The position numbers were made by a program, and so were the translations under genes. A DNA stretch of 64,000 bases from Rhexocercosporidium sp. MPI-PUGE-AT-0058 (taxonomy: Eukaryota > Ascomycota > Leotiomycetes > Helotiales), in assembly GCA_020746875.1 (NCBI GenBank), contig JAGTJL010000001.1:2728001-2792000 (forward strand), given 5' to 3'. Positions within the stretch are counted from its first letter, which is position 1. The number at the start of each line of letters is the position of its first letter. Under the pieces are notes generated by a model. That model was not told where the DNA came from and searched no databases. It saw only the letters and a list, made by a program, of their open reading frames with translations. Positions 1-12,809 of this stretch are shown one piece after another.

Positions 1-151
1 AGATTGGTTTTGTTTTTGTTGCGGAATTGAGACAGTGCAGAAGCTCGGTGCTTCTGCTCCTGTCGAGGTTTATAATATCGGAGGAGAAGTTGACAGAGAA
101 TGTCGAAGAAAGTGAACACGACTTGGCATCGATAAAACCATGCCTCATTAG

Positions 152-682
152 ACTATCAAACGACGGAGGTCTAACTCTCTTTTCTTCACCTCTACTTCAC
201 GCTATTCTAGCACGTCGCTGCTTCATCGTAACGAAGATGAGGAAGGCAGCAGGGAACTTGTTAGTGACAGCGATCCCGAAGACCTAAGAGCTGACGACAC
301 CTGCTCCAAACGGCGGAAGGTTTCCACTCCACAAGGCCGCAGGATAGTCTCCCGTAACACCTTATCGCCGGCATCTCCGCTTGTGTTAGATAACGACGAG
401 GATAGTGAAGAGGATGATGGGGCGCTTAGCATTTCTCTCGACGCCAGACTTATTCGCTTTTCCAGAAGTACCCCTACCGCTAAAATCACTTCTCCAACAG
501 AACTTGAAGTCCGCCCAGTGGTTACCGATGTCGACCAAGACTGGGACGTCCGTGAGATTACTGGTAAAGAGGACCTTGATGGTGTTTCGTACTACTTGGT
601 GGATTGGCACCCCACACTGCTACCTAAGCACTCACTAGGACATGCAAAGGAGTTAGTAGATAAGTTCGAGGTCCGTATTTGA
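152..682 (+). CDS. chromodomain-like protein, 3' part of a gene
   Basis: The frame is open from 152 to the TGA at 680-682 with no ATG until 383, so this is probably a last exon following an intron that ends near the TAG at 149-151. The first part is acidic and Ser-rich with a basic KRRK patch. The last ~50 residues resemble a chromodomain: DWDVREI, a short loop, then YYLVDWHPTLLP and a C-terminal helix (AKELVDKFEV). This matches the family pattern of an acidic/aromatic strand, Y-x-V-x-W and a terminal helix. Similar tails occur in chromodomain proteins of the RIP-decayed repeat compartment and in retroelement integrases. No first exon could be fixed, so gene or relic is undecided. Confidence 0.45.
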   Translation, partial: TIKRRRSNSLFFTSTSRYSSTSLLHRNEDEEGSRELVSDSDPEDLRADDTCSKRRKVSTPQGRRIVSRNTLSPASPLVLDNDEDSEEDDGALSISLDARLIRFSRSTPTAKITSPTELEVRPVVTDVDQDWDVREITGKEDLDGVSYYLVDWHPTLLPKHSLGHAKELVDKFEVRI

Positions 683-1148
683 GCACAATGTGGGGTTGAG
701 CGAGGCGGATTAGGATTGAATACTAGATAGAAAGCTAGTGTGAAAGCTAAAGGGAAGAAAGCTTGAGGTCGGCCGCGGAAGCAAACGTAGCGAGAAGCGT
801 TATTTATTTAGCACATCTTTGGCAACTAAGTGTCTTAGTAAATGTAATTTATTTAATTAGAGCCCTTTAATCATTTAATAAATTTTATTTTTATTTGCTT
901 TGTTTCCTATATCCTCGCGTTTAATCGAGTTGACGGACAGGCTCCTAACTTATTATGCAAATCTTATTAAAAGGCAAGCATATGTATAATATTATAAAAT
1001 GTCGTGTAAGCTGGTCATTTACTTCTACTAGCATTGTGCGTGAGATGCCGGCTGCGTATGTAAGGTTCGTTGCGTTGAACCAGGAGTATATTTATTTACA
1101 TTAACTGTATTTAAGTACTAACGTGAGTTTTGTGCTAGTTTTTTTTGG
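683..1148. other. AT-rich non-coding stretch
   Basis: No frame with coding character on either strand. Long A/T runs, in keeping with RIP-decayed repeat DNA. Confidence 0.5.
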
Positions 1149-1311
1149 GTACGGAAGGGGGTGGAAGGTGGGTCTCGTCCGGGCCTGGCATTTTCTTTTG
1201 CTACTTGTAAAATTTGTGGGGCGAATCAGAGTATTCGACGTTTTTCTATGGTCAATAGCACCTTGGTACTGACAACGGTGGGCGAGACCCACCTTCCACC
1301 CCCTTCCGTAC
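1149..1311. repeat. MITE-like element with perfect 29-bp inverted repeats
   Basis: 1149-1177 (GGTGGAAGGTGGGTCTCG at its core) is the exact reverse complement of 1283-1311. The arms enclose ~105 bp of unrelated sequence, so the whole 163-bp unit could form a hairpin. No coding frame lies inside. A non-autonomous transposon or fold-back element is the simplest reading. No clear target-site duplication was found, and the perfect arms suggest recent insertion compared with the decayed surroundings. Confidence 0.6.
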
Positions 1312-2369
1312 TAGAGATTTAGCGAGGATGACCTACATAAGATTAATAGAGTCTGGCACGGAATGAACCGCCACTCAGAGGGTACGAGTAGCACAGCCCC
1401 CTTGATTCAACAGTTATATCGACTATAAACACAACGTCTTCAGACCTTCGAGATCGACTCTCATTTCTATTTTTGCTTATCATTTGTTTCGACGGTTGCC
1501 ACACATTAAATATTATCTAGATTAATGAAAAGACACGATGTCAAGTCCCCGACCATACCTGGACATTTCTAGCGCACCTAATACTTAACAGCTTACGTCC
1601 TCTTAAAGCGATCTCCTGGTTTTCCACCCCTTCGAAAGACTTGCCACGGAAATCAGGCTGCAAATTTGGTCTGGAGCACTGCCATCACCTAGAATTCTTG
1701 AATTCGAATACTGCGTTGGGGTTTTGGAGAGCTCACATCAACCCTTTGCTCTCCTTAGTGTTAATAGAGAGTCGCGAGCCCTTTTCCTTCAATTATACCG
1801 GAAGATCGACCTATTCATTTTAGCCGCAAACGACGAATTATAAAAGATAACGGCCTAAGGGGTTTGGTACTTTAACTCGAAGATCGACACGATATATATT
1901 ACTAGCATTCCGACAGACCTAATGGCAGCAAACTTTTGCCTTGATCAAATGGCTACCGAAGTTTCTTTTAGGGAACTATAATTCCTCGCAGTCAATCATT
2001 TTTACTTTGACGAGATCTTGACATTGCGCAATCTTGCGAGGTTTTCAGCAATAAAAGAGGTGTGCGTAATAACTGTCGATTCCTTATGGGATAAGAGGGA
2101 GGATTGGAACTGGATTAAAGTTGAAGGCAAGATTGAAATAATTAAGAAAATGTTTCGATGGAATGAAGACGGAGAGTCACAGATTAAATATCGAGAATCG
2201 TCGATAATTGATGGGATTAAAAGGCATAAAGACCGCTTTTTGCGTGAAGTTGATACCTAAGGATTATCGACAATATCGATTCCAGTAATCCAAGAGATGA
2301 ATATTTTGCGTGGAGGAATAGGAATGCTAGGTATTGGAGATTGGTAGGAGTTTACAGGGATAATTATTT
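1312..2369. other. no supported gene
   Basis: Only short frames. The frame at 2018-2260 (80 residues, Lys/Ile/Glu-rich) has no recognisable domain or splice context and is not called. Confidence 0.4.
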
Positions 2370-3215
2370 TGCAAATTACGTGAGTAGGGTTGCTCGATGG
2401 AAGATTTGAAACAACCACAATAGCTGTGTTTTCTTTTGGGGTGCTTGGTGGAAACGTTCTTATTTAAGAAATTCAAGCTATATATTTAATGACTAACCTA
2501 AGTCTGACGTCTTTAAGTTTAAACTTTCGATAGTATCCTAACCTGCATAGTGAATGAATGGTATTATGACAATTGGCGATACATACGTTAGAAAGCGATG
2601 CTAAAACAATATTGATAAGTGGTGGACTTTAGACGGCAAGAGACTTCGTACCTTTTGAATTTCATTTAATGTGTCCTAGGAGGTGACCTCCAGAAAGTTC
2701 GATGCTTTTGGTGATTATCGGTCAGGGCGCTTTAAGGTAAACTTCCCGTCCTCCTTAGGGGGAATGCTATTCTGTATCATTTCGATAGCGATAATCCCTA
2801 GAGAACGTGCGGCAACAGATTTTGTGGTTCTACATTTATTAAAGTAAGCTCGAGCATTTGTGATTAAATTGGTGAAAATATTATGGTCTCGGACAACGCA
2901 CCTATCTTTACACATCCATTTGATAAGAATAATACCCTGAAGCTATCGAGTTCATTATGAAACATACTAAACCTAAATAAATGCTGCATTCCTTCGAAGG
3001 CCTAGGCGTGCCTCCTGGGAATCGGGTACGTCGATTGAGATTGGCATTCTTCTTGCTAACATCGGATACCGCCAACAGACCCAGATCATCGCTTGGAAAC
3101 CGCGTTTTCCGATTGAATTTCAAATCCACGGTTAATGGGATTAGTAAAGTATACTATAAGTAGCTGCGGTATGTATTCAAATGGTGAGCACCTCGCCTGA
3201 TTCCGACACTCGAGT
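2370..3215 (-). pseudogene. kinase-like dispersed element, copy 1 (internally deleted)
   Basis: Read on the minus strand from ~3215 to ~2370. It shares with copies 2 and 3 a 5' leader (AATACATACCGC..), a region encoding NRRTRFPGG-like residues, then the late kinase C-lobe (AARSLGIIAIEMIQN, GKFTLKRPDR). The N-lobe and catalytic loop seen in the other copies are missing between ~2920 and ~2990, so the copy carries an internal deletion. A further block homologous to the 3' non-coding tails of the other copies runs to ~2370. A degenerate GCGAGGTGCTCACC motif at ~3183-3196 sits immediately 5'. It cannot encode a functional kinase. Confidence 0.65.
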
Positions 3216-3367
3216 AAAGTAGGGCCCTTTAACTTATAATACCTCCACGAGCTCGTTGCCCCTTCAAACCGCACCGTGGCTATAGTAAATCTTCGTAAAG
3301 TTTGCGTGTCTTGTCCGAAGATCCCTTTCCAGACATCCTCCGATCTTCCTACTCTGAGCACACGGAA

Positions 3368-4780
3368 TCACCTCCACCGGAAGGGTGCGATTAGGTCGAG
3401 AGATGGAGTTGCTCGATAGAGGGAAGGTCGTAAACGTCGTGATTCAGCTAGGAGGGGAAGAGGGAAAAGGGTGGACGATGACACTACTCTCCCTTCAGAG
3501 AGGATAGAAGCTGGTGCTAGACAAGCTGAAGGACAAGTCATAACTTCTGGGGATGTGGCGAGGGAATCACGTAAGAAAAAGAAGAATTGATGAGAGGAGG
3601 GAGGCTGAGAGATCACAAGCTTGGCGGAGGCTCAAGTAACATCCAGAGAAATATTAACCACTCATGAATCCCGCACCTAAATCGCTTATATTAAAATGAC
3701 TTATACATTTAACACCTAATTCTCTTTACCTCAAAGTCGTTGGCTGACTAGGCAACCAACGGAAATAAACCACGTCCCTTCGGCGATTTCCATCCGCAAG
3801 CCTTTTTGCTTCCGTTAACTACATATAGGAACATGGATTTATTATGATTTGATCTAATTCTCTAGATGCCCTTTGTATTTCTGGCACGGTGACTATATTT
3901 GTGAGACTCGGAAATGATATCTCGCTCGGAGAACCGCCAAACATCATAAATAGATGGTGCAAACAACGTAACTTTCTAATGCGGTTCATTGAGTCACAGA
4001 GATGACTTTGTGATTAAACCACCCTCTTGTCAGTTTAAAAATGCCTAGGAGCAGTTTCATACGAGCTACAGACAACCCCCAGCAAGATAAAGTGGGCCGC
4101 TAGTCATAATTTGAACTTACACAACAATTTGCCTATGAACACGTCTACATGCATTGAGCAGACCTGGTTAAGATATTCTTGTGCGAGCAGGAATGGACGA
4201 TGAAGAAGAGCCTTGCTGGCTAATGGGAGTGTCGCTTTACCAGGTTAAGCCTCGACTTTATGTTGTGAAAAAGTGTGGTCCTAGGGCCCTGTAGTGTAAG
4301 GGGAAGCCGATTTTGTCAGGGACTGTAATGTGAGGTTGATGACGGTGGTTTGCTATTTGAAAGTAGCTAATAAGATTAAGAATAAGCAAGAAATCGAAGA
4401 TACGCGGATACATCTCCAGTTTTATTCTTCTCTCCTCCGTTTTCTACTCCGGCCTTCCCCTTCCTCCTCCGTTGTCTCTGTCTTGCGTTCAGTATATATC
4501 TCAATCGTGACTTCTCCTTGCGCCGTATATCCACGCTCCACAGCATCCAACTGTTCCCGCAGATTGCTATTGCTTTTATTTAGGCATGTAATTGTACGTT
4601 CCCATTCGAGTTCCTTCTTTTCTAAGGCACTGTGTTTGACTGCTAGAATTAGTATTATAAGAGTCTTTTATGAATGGTGAAACCGACCTTTCAATTGATT
4701 ATACTCAGATTCTAGAAACGCTGTACGGGCTGTAATGCAAGTTAGTTAAGTATATAGTCGGTTGAGATTATCGGAGAAGA
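3368..4780. other. no supported gene
   Basis: Low-complexity and AT-rich DNA. The two longest frames (3368-3616 minus, 4330-4680 plus) are Ser/Leu/Arg-rich shadows without domain or splice signals. Confidence 0.4.
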
Positions 4781-4782
4781 AG

Positions 4783-5148
4783 TTACTCGCCTTTCATTTC
4801 GTGCCACTCTGCTTGTAGTTGCCAGTTGTGTTGTTGCAGATGCTGGTTTTCACTTTGCAATTTCCAACTGTCGCATTCCAACTGTCCCTTTTCTAATTGC
4901 AGTTTTTCTAAAACCTCTGAAAAAGACGAAAGAAGGTTAGGAATAGCTATTAGCAAACGATAAGTATACTCACGAATAGAACCTCGAGTTATAAGTTGGT
5001 AAAAGCGAGCCATCTCGATAGAAATGGTGATGAGGTTATCAGGTTGTTCTTCCTGTTCCACGGACTTCCCCGCAAAAAACGGTGCTACCCATTCCTAGAG
5101 CTTATCATCGAAATCTGAAGATGTTGGTGGGTATATAGATGGGGGCAA
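4783..5148 (-). pseudogene. small coiled-coil protein gene with one in-frame TAG
   Basis: The last exon is 4916-4783, joined across a good intron (4973-4917, GTGAGT...CTAAC...TTTCAG) to an upstream exon. The junction reads RGSI-Q-VLEKLQ. The C-terminus is a Leu/Gln-rich coiled coil (LQLEKGQLECDSWKLQSENQ) ending MKGE. The upstream exon frame is open to 5148 except for a TAG at 5095-5097 in the context DDKL-stop-EWVAPFF, where CAG (Gln) would restore the frame. No convincing start codon or first exon was found. It resembles the other small coiled-coil genes at 36-40 and 62-63 kb only in general character. Confidence 0.5.
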
Positions 5149-8100
5149 TTAGTGTAAGCTTACTTCGCAGTAGGGTGACTCGACTGTCCTCACCCTGGTA
5201 AGGGGCTCGTATTGACGCCTGATGTTATGGTCAGTCTGAAATCTCAAGCCCAAAGTGAAATCTGTATCATACTGGCTTAGGGGCAAGACTGGTGGCTAGA
5301 TTTGATGGGGTTGACTCTCTGGAACGACCATGCAGTCTATAAGAAGAAAGATTAGCCCTTATTGCAGAGGGGGACACTATACATGATAATAACTTACACT
5401 TGGGTACCTTGAATATCGTCTCCCCCTTCCATCGTATTTTGGCATTGTGGACTCATACCGTGAATCAAAGTTGTCAGATGGTAGTGAATGAGAATGGAGG
5501 ATAGTTGGCTGCTCATCATCCTTTTATGCTTGAAGCCCCCTGGGCGATACGGGTCTAGCCTGCCTCGCTATTGTAAACAACCATTCTGCCGAGAGTCTTG
5601 ACCACAATTCCAAGCTGAAAACCCCTGCCTAGATACGTAAAAAACGTCAGCGCTGAAGGAGTAAATAATATCCAACTCAGATATTACAGGCTGCATCCAA
5701 GCCTTAGATTCCCGATGGCCTTAATTCTCAGAGAAGTTCTCCACACCTGGTGTCTGAGAACAACCACCGGTCCAATAAATTTTGCGCTCTGCCACTATCT
5801 GGAGAGGCTCTAATCTGTTAGGCAGGCGAATATTGATGTTGGTTGGATAGAAGACAGCTTGGGTGGTCACAGGGGCTTATCCTCCAAATCCCTGGCAAGT
5901 TCGGGAACTCCGTAGCAAACGCACCACAGTGGACTACTGTACGCGCATGCAAGCCCTTGAACCAGTGGATTACGACTTCTTAAGCCCTTAGCAGGTGTGA
6001 CTGTAGGCTGCAGAAAAAGAACCCGTCTCCACTATCATGCCAAATCGAACAGAGCACGGCGGTCTGCGTGGATTAGACCTAAGCCAGGGACAGGCTGAGA
6101 CGCCGAGAAAACACTCTCCTAAGACCGTATATTGACTACTATTGCTCACTATTGGAAGCTCACTCTGTCAGGAGGTTCCTACATCCCTAACAGGGATTTA
6201 TTTCCTAGCCCGACAAAAAGGGATCTCTAGCTACAATCTGTAAAGCGAAGGGCTCGAGCTCACCCCGATAAAGGCGCAGCAGCAAGCCTGGGAATGTTAT
6301 TACCAAGCTTCTCATACCGTTAGAGCCGTACACTTACCGCCGGTTGCAGATGATCATTAGTGTGGTTCTTAACTGACTGAAACGGAATCGTAGCATGGCA
6401 AGATTGCACCAGCTACCCTCGAGTAGAGTTTGAATTTAGCATAACATCGTACCGAAATAGAATGTTGAGTCTGGACGGGGGAATTTCCAGGACTAACTAC
6501 CCACCATTTCCATAATACAGCTAGGATTTGAATGAGAGCTAGCGCTTGACATGTACAACCGGGTTGCCGGTTGGCGTTAGTACGCGCCACTTTGCCTTTG
6601 CTGGCGCCACAGTGCTTCTGCAGTTCAATGGATTACAGTTCTATTAAAGGCACTGAGGACTTCTCCGAAGCTATAAAGCTGTTTGTCTTAATACGAGTTT
6701 ATAACAGATACGTCCTCTCACCGAAGGTATCGCTTAAATATACGGTCACGTGACATGCCCCTTTTTAAGCTCGCTTATCCCTTTTCTAATGCCTCCTAAA
6801 CTAGCTATGCCCGTACTTATGACTTTCTAAGTTAATATTACGTTGTAGTGTGGGGTACCAATGATAAATTCAGTAATATATAGATTAGATGCTAAGGAAG
6901 GACGGTTAGCCTTGTATCCAAGGAGGAGAAGAGCTGTCGAGTAGTGATGAACCTCATCAGCGATGGTGAAAATGATCGAAATCTTTGTTGTTTATAAGTA
7001 ATTTTAGAAGTCAGTCTGGAATTCCGTCACTTCAGTGAGCCGGCCGACATTTATCGATGCTTCTCATAGCTATTCCGGCAAAGTGGGTTGACGTGTCCTG
7101 CGAGCTCGAGTAGCAGTCGGGAGGTAAGCGGGATCCTCCAGGCCATAACAATTGGCGCACCTAAGTAAACTAACACAGCCTACCTATAAGTCCCCCCTTG
7201 TTAAAGCATGAGGATTTCACACAAAAATCTATACTTTTGTCTTTATATAAGTCAAGTATACCCCTCTCCTCCGCCCAAATCACTTAGTTACCTTTTATTA
7301 CACTTTTACTATTATTATATATATACTACGCACTATCTCTATTATAGCATTATCATTCACTCTGGCTGTAGTCATTATTGCCATTACATTTTTCTCTCAT
7401 TTCGAATGGCACCAATACAAGCAAACACGCTAACGTCGCCCTCTATTTTGGGAATATATCTTAAGCATCTTTATTACTACTATCATATCCACTGCTATCT
7501 TGGGATTTAACATTTCTTTATTGGTCTTTTTAATTTCTTATAACGAAAAATGGATTAAAGTGTTACTCTTTCTATTTGGGAGAGCTGTGCTTATATAATA
7601 AGTAAGAATCCATTTTCAGTCACAGACTATATATTGACGAGACCTAGGCGGTATTTCTTTGGAGATTCCTTCGGGGAGTGCGCATTCAATCTATATCTCA
7701 GCCCGAATTATGGGCCAAAAAAGTTAACGCAATTCTCGGCCATCTTCACTAGATCGTCTTTTGTGTATCGGCTTGCTTCTTTGGATTTACTATCTTTATT
7801 ATCGAAGGATTATTTCGGCACCAAAACCGCAGTCGTGTACTCAAAGTTAGCTCGATATTATTGGCCCTTAAATTTCTTGGTCTCTCGAGTTTTTATGCGT
7901 GGTTGATCTGCAATGCTCGGCGTTGGAGCACGAGTTTATTGAGTTATTATTAGTTGGTTTTGGCACTTGTACCAAGCCTGTTGGGATGTCTTAGTGCCAC
8001 CATTCTTTCCTTCCTCAGGCCGCATTAAATCAATTGGGTTTTGGCTCTATGGGTGAGTGTTTCCTGGGCGAATGTTGTTTAATGTATACTAATAGAGGTA

Positions 8101-8964
8101 GATACATTTTGGGACAGCTGCGCTCTGGCTCATTCGGTCTATTATTATTGGGGTAAACAATTTTCTGATTTATAGGCGAACTCAGAGGGCACGGACTCTA
8201 AGTGTTGACAGAGAATTAGGAGTGCTTCGTCGGCCCTATAGTTAGGGATTTAATGAACTAGTAGATACTACGTAGGAGAACTTATATATATTATATTATA
8301 CCTTACCCGCATATTTTCACGGATGTGACGTAGGCAGGATTAAATAGCTAATAGCCCCTTTGTTTTTTGGTTTTCCTAGAGCTGTTGAAGATGATTTTGT
8401 TAAGCATTCTTTATAGTCCTCAGGTGCTTGCTTCGATAACCTGAAGACTAGCTGATCGTTTTAACAGAGATCATCTATTCTATATCTCTCCTGCATGGAT
8501 TCATAGTGGCCTTAACCTTACTTTTATATATTATAACGAGACAAATGCATACTCTCACTTCTTAGCTCCTTATAGAAGCGCCGGCGCTAACTATAGCTAG
8601 GCCCGGGTATGTCTTTGTTAACGTGGTCACAGTGAGTGGAAAGGAATTTAATTAAGTCTTCTTAATGGAAGCAGTAGATTTGAGATTGTGGCCTTAGAAG
8701 CGCTACATGCCCTAAGGAAGAAAGTCCCTAGTGTTATAATGGTACATTATATGCTTTATTATCCTTAAGTAGACCTCTATGTTAAAGCCGTTAATTATTG
8801 TGAACCAACGAGGAACTGCCGTTGTTAAGGGGCATAATTGCCGGAAAAGTTTAGTAATCTGTGGATAGGTAGAGATCGCTAGGAGAATTAAGATTAGGTG
8901 GATATTAGTCCTGTCACTCTTTCATAGCGAGTAACAGAGAGTTTAGTGTTATTTCATTACTAGA
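5149..8964. other. long stretch without a supported gene
   Basis: 5.2-7.1 kb is mixed-composition DNA with many stops in all frames. 7.2-8.9 kb is strongly AT-rich (TTATTA/TATATA tracts). Frames at 7208-7510 and 7634-7906 are Tyr/Leu-rich by-products of base composition. I see no RNA gene or clear transposon end here. It is probably decayed repeats. Confidence 0.4.
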
Positions 8965-11215
8965 TTACCACTCCTCCTCCTCGTCCTCATCCTCGTTCAT
9001 CTCAAAGTCGAAAGCCTCCTTTGTTGCAGGCTGGAACCGTTCAGGCAAGTCTTCACCCCGGCGTCTCTTCCCCGCTAGCGACTCAATAACCGTAGTTACA
9101 ATGACAGCCGATTTTTTTGTCCTTGTGAGTATATCAAAACAATCCTGCCAGGTGAAGTATGGGCCTTATTCCAAGAACAATTTCCTGCCTTGATCGGCAT
9201 ATTCCTTAGCCTGGCGATTAACATCTTCCTTTCTGAATAGAACTTCTCGAAGAATAACACCCTTCTCCATAAATCTAACCGCCGGTCCCTGGAATAATAC
9301 AACTTAGTTGCTCTCAATCCCTTCATCTGGGTTACGAGCTTAACGACTTGTAGAAGGAATAGAACTAGTCATTTCGACGGCAGGTCGAGATGCGTCTGGT
9401 TGTCGGCAATCTAAAGATGAAGGAGTAGACACTAGATGCGTTAACGGACCTTCCCGATTTTCTGTGAGGTCTATTGCACCAAAGAACGTAATATGTCGTG
9501 AACGCTTAACATAAAATGAATTAATTTCATCTCCGTGCCTTTAATATTTAGATAGGGAAGCGTGTATCTTGTCCAGAAAAAGGTGTGCGAAATCCCGAGT
9601 ATCCAATTTGCTTTAACCACATCTGCAAGACAGCGGAGCGCCTTTTCCGGTGACGGTAATTAGGGGGAGTACCGACTTCGCGTTTATTAACTCTTGGCTA
9701 TTAATATATTTCTTAAATGAGGCCACGACAGGGTTTGCTTTGTTAGCATCGAAGTTGAACTTTTCGTTCGGCCGCAGGGTGTGGAAGACGTCCCGAAGTG
9801 CGTTCTTAATCACAGCTTGCGCAGGGTCCTAAGTCAATTCGAACTCGATCTTTGGAGTCGAAAATCCTAATCGGCGAGCAAGCTCCGCTAACTACAGCCG
9901 GCTATACGCATTTGGGTATTTGCATACCCTATAGGAGCAAAGCCACAGCTGCTGATAACGGACATCAAATGAATCCGGACCTCTAGTTGTGTACGGACCT
10001 AGCACCCGCTGTTGCATTGCGATCCTACTACCACTCGACCTAATGCCACTGAAAAGATGAAACTACCGCTGGCGAAGACTTTTCTTACGGGACGCAGGTA
10101 GGAGCCCGGACAAGTGTTTGGCTGGCTGCTTCAAGTACTTGATGTCTTTGACTAACGTATAGAGACTTGGTATTAGCTCCTCATTAGTGAGTAAATTCCG
10201 AGTAATATCAGCCTTCTTTACGGGATCGATGAGCTCTGGAAAAAGTTCGCCAGACCCTATGTTCTCTTCAATAAAGTCATAGTCTGACTTCGAAAGTGTA
10301 GGGCACCTCGACTGTATGGATTCTATTGTCATGGGATCGGTACGCATCATTATTGTCATATCGCCGTTGAAAATACGGGCTAGGATAGCTTTGATGGAGT
10401 TGATGTAATGAGTAATTTCCTAAACCAAGTTAGACCAGACATTATAGAGATTGACGAAACTGACTTCGTCACACTTCGGGAATAAGATGACATTAAGAGA
10501 TTCGATATAAAAATCTCTCTAAACACCTTGGATATGAAGAATAGAATCTAAAGCCTTAACTAGTATAGGCCGCTTGAAAAGCTGCTTTAAAAACGTGTCT
10601 TGAGAAAAGCTAAACCTTCCCCGCCAACGTTGTACTCCTAAAAGATTATTATCGTAATAGCAAAGGCGCATGTGGCGAAACATCTCGCCGGATGTGTATT
10701 TTGCTAAGTAGAAATAACCCTCGCGAAGCGCTTGCTTAGTATTTTTATTAAGATTTAGGCACTAGTCAGCTTAGTTACTTATTAAAATAGGTACAGCTAC
10801 CGGTCCTATAGATATCAACTACCTACTACAATTACGATGCGGCAAGATACTCCTTTGCTGCCAGAACTCGGTGTTGCCCATAAAGACACTCTAGTTTCAC
10901 CCCGCTTCTTAGTTCTAGAAAAGGTAGGTAGTCCGCTTTCGATCTGAAGGTTTCAGCTGTTAGAGAAAGCCTCTCAAGTGCAGCCTGCAGAATCGAGTTA
11001 TCGATAACGACAGGAATACGATGACTCGCTTCCTCTCGAATGCATCCTTCGCCATCAAATTCTCTTATCAACTGCCGAATGGCCTTCCTATCGATCGGAC
11101 GAGTTGGGTGTGGAAATTCCAGATGCTGAATCGATACTCGAGCTGCGCCCTTGAACTTGGCAAGCTTATCACTTGTAATTCTCTGCTTTATGGCGGCGAG
11201 ACTTTTCGCACTTGA
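8965..11215 (-). pseudogene. DUF3723-family relic
   Basis: The N-terminal part (11215 to ~10832) reads continuously through RPIDRKAIRQLIREF, GEGCIREEA, SHRIPVVID and the family hallmark LECLYGQHRVLAAKEYL. Immediately after, the frame reads AAS-stop-L-stop-stop-VVDIYRT, where the consecutive TAGs stand where the family usually has Trp (TGG to TAG). A middle segment (10359-10063) encodes LLTNEELIPSLYTLVKDIKYL, and the C-terminus (9108-8965) encodes VIESLAGKRRRGEDLPE followed by an acidic tail and TAA. Frames between are broken. DUF3723 proteins are a large fungal family of unknown function. This is one dead member, decayed mainly by transitions. Confidence 0.7.
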
Positions 11216-11449
11216 GGTTTCTATGTCGGGTTGGCGGTGGATTTAGATATTGCGAGGCAGGTATAAATTCAGTGCTGCAGCTGCAAACTTTATAATGGCG
11301 ATAACCAAGGCGTTTATGGTAGCATTCCCCTTTTATATCATTTGTAATAAATGCATATTACTTCTTAAGTAATACTAGTCCTTCGCATTTGACGAGCATA
11401 AGATAGTCAAAATTACGCGAAGTAGTGCAATAATTAACTACTCGTATGT

Positions 11450-11520
11450 GGAGGGGTGGTGGTTAAGGGCGGTTAAGTGAGGTGATATGATGGTCACAGG
11501 GCGTGAGAGTTAGGCGAAAG
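11450..11520 (+). repeat. degenerate GGTGGTC-motif cluster 5' of kinase-like copy 2
   Basis: Contains GGGGTGGTGG, AAGTGAGGTGAT, TGGTCACAGGGCG and TTAGGCGAAAGTG, imperfect versions of the 17-19 bp unit found in cleaner arrays elsewhere. It ends a few bases before the leader (CTTAAATACATACCGC) shared with the other kinase-like copies. Confidence 0.5.
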
Positions 11521-12800
11521 TGCTCACCACTTAAATACATACCGCAAAGTGCCTGTAGTGCACTTCACTAACGCCATCAACTATGGATTTGAAGTTCAAT
11601 CGAAAAACACGGTTTCTAGGTAATGACTAAAGTCTGTTGGCGGAAACTAATGTTAGTAAGAGATCCAACCCTAACCGACGTACCCGATTCCCAGGAGGTA
11701 GAGATATCAAAAGAATCCGTCTATTAGAGAAAGAAGAGCAGCAAATTAAATCTTTTCTAGAGAAAGAATAATCCACTGAACTCCTATTTCGACTGCCGAT
11801 AAGGGTTAATCCTCCCGATGTGGTTTTAAAGAAACCTACGCCGAAAACGAACATTAAGACCTCCGAAGTAGTTTAGCTTCCTCCCGTTCGAGTAGAGAGT
11901 CCGTGAAACCTATACATATCTCTTCGTCATCTTGAACGCGGCGGCCAAGTCACAGTAGCATATACTCAAAAGGTTTTAGTGCGTGTGGTCGTCATTAAAG
12001 AGCTTCTGTCCGATAGCTTTATAGAACTGAGAAAATGCCAGCATGAGAATCTATTCGCAATCTTAGGGGTTTATCGCTTTTAGGGCGTTTTTTTCGTTAT
12101 TACAGACTATACGGCTGCTACTCTTAAGTAAGTGATCGCCATCTCACTACCTCTCGAGGAGTTGCACGTGTCTGCGACTTGCCGTCAGGTACGTCGTCGT
12201 ATGTTTCCAGAAACTCACCCACTAAAGCACTTAGGTCTTTGAAGGCATACAGTACTTATCTAGATTTAATATGTCTTATAACAAACTCAATAGCTCCAGG
12301 GTATTATTCTCACTAGATGGGTGTGTAAAAATAGGTGCGTTTCCCGAGATCACAGTATCTACACCGGGTCTAATAAATGATGCTCAAGCCCACTTTAATG
12401 AATGTAAGACCACAGAATCTGCTGCGGCACGTTCTCTTGGGGTCATCGCCATCGAAATGATGTAGAATGGCATTCCTCCTGAGGAGAATGGGAAGTTTGT
12501 TTTGAAGCACCCTGACCAATGGTCACCAGAGGCATCGAACTTTCTGGAGGTCACCTCTTGGGGAACATTAAAGGAAGTTCAGAAAGTAAGAGGTCCCCTT
12601 ACTGCCTTAACTTCACTTATTAATTTTGTTTTAGCATTGCTTTCTAACGCACGTATCGCCAACTGTTATGATTCCATTTATTTACTATGTAGGTTGGGAT
12701 ACTATTGAAAGTCTAAGTTTAAAGACTTTCGATTTAGATATAGTTTCTCTATTAGTTGCTAGCGGTTAAACATATAGCTTAGATTTCTTGAATAAGAAGA
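11521..12800 (+). pseudogene. kinase-like dispersed element, copy 2
   Basis: From an ATG at 11583 one frame can be followed through RRTRFPGG, FRLPIRVNPPD, the kinase N-lobe (VVVIKEL, with the beta-3 Lys), QHENLFAILGVYRF and the hinge-like FFVITDYTAATL. It is interrupted by at least six stops (TAA, TAG, one TGA). After an apparent intron, 12271-12465 encodes the catalytic-loop region (LNSSRVLFSLDGCVKIG) and ARSLGVIAIEMM; 12502-12600 continues with HPDQWSPEASNFLEV. Canonical HRD and DFG motifs are not intact. The 3' tail (TATCGCCAACTGTTATGATTC) is shared with copies 1 and 3. A non-functional member of a dispersed family. Confidence 0.7.
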
Positions 12801-12809
12801 TTTCCACTA

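Noticed and set aside
7208..7906. Tyr/Leu-rich open frames as membrane proteins
   Set aside because: They sit in extreme AT-rich DNA; hydrophobicity follows from base composition and there are no start or splice signals.
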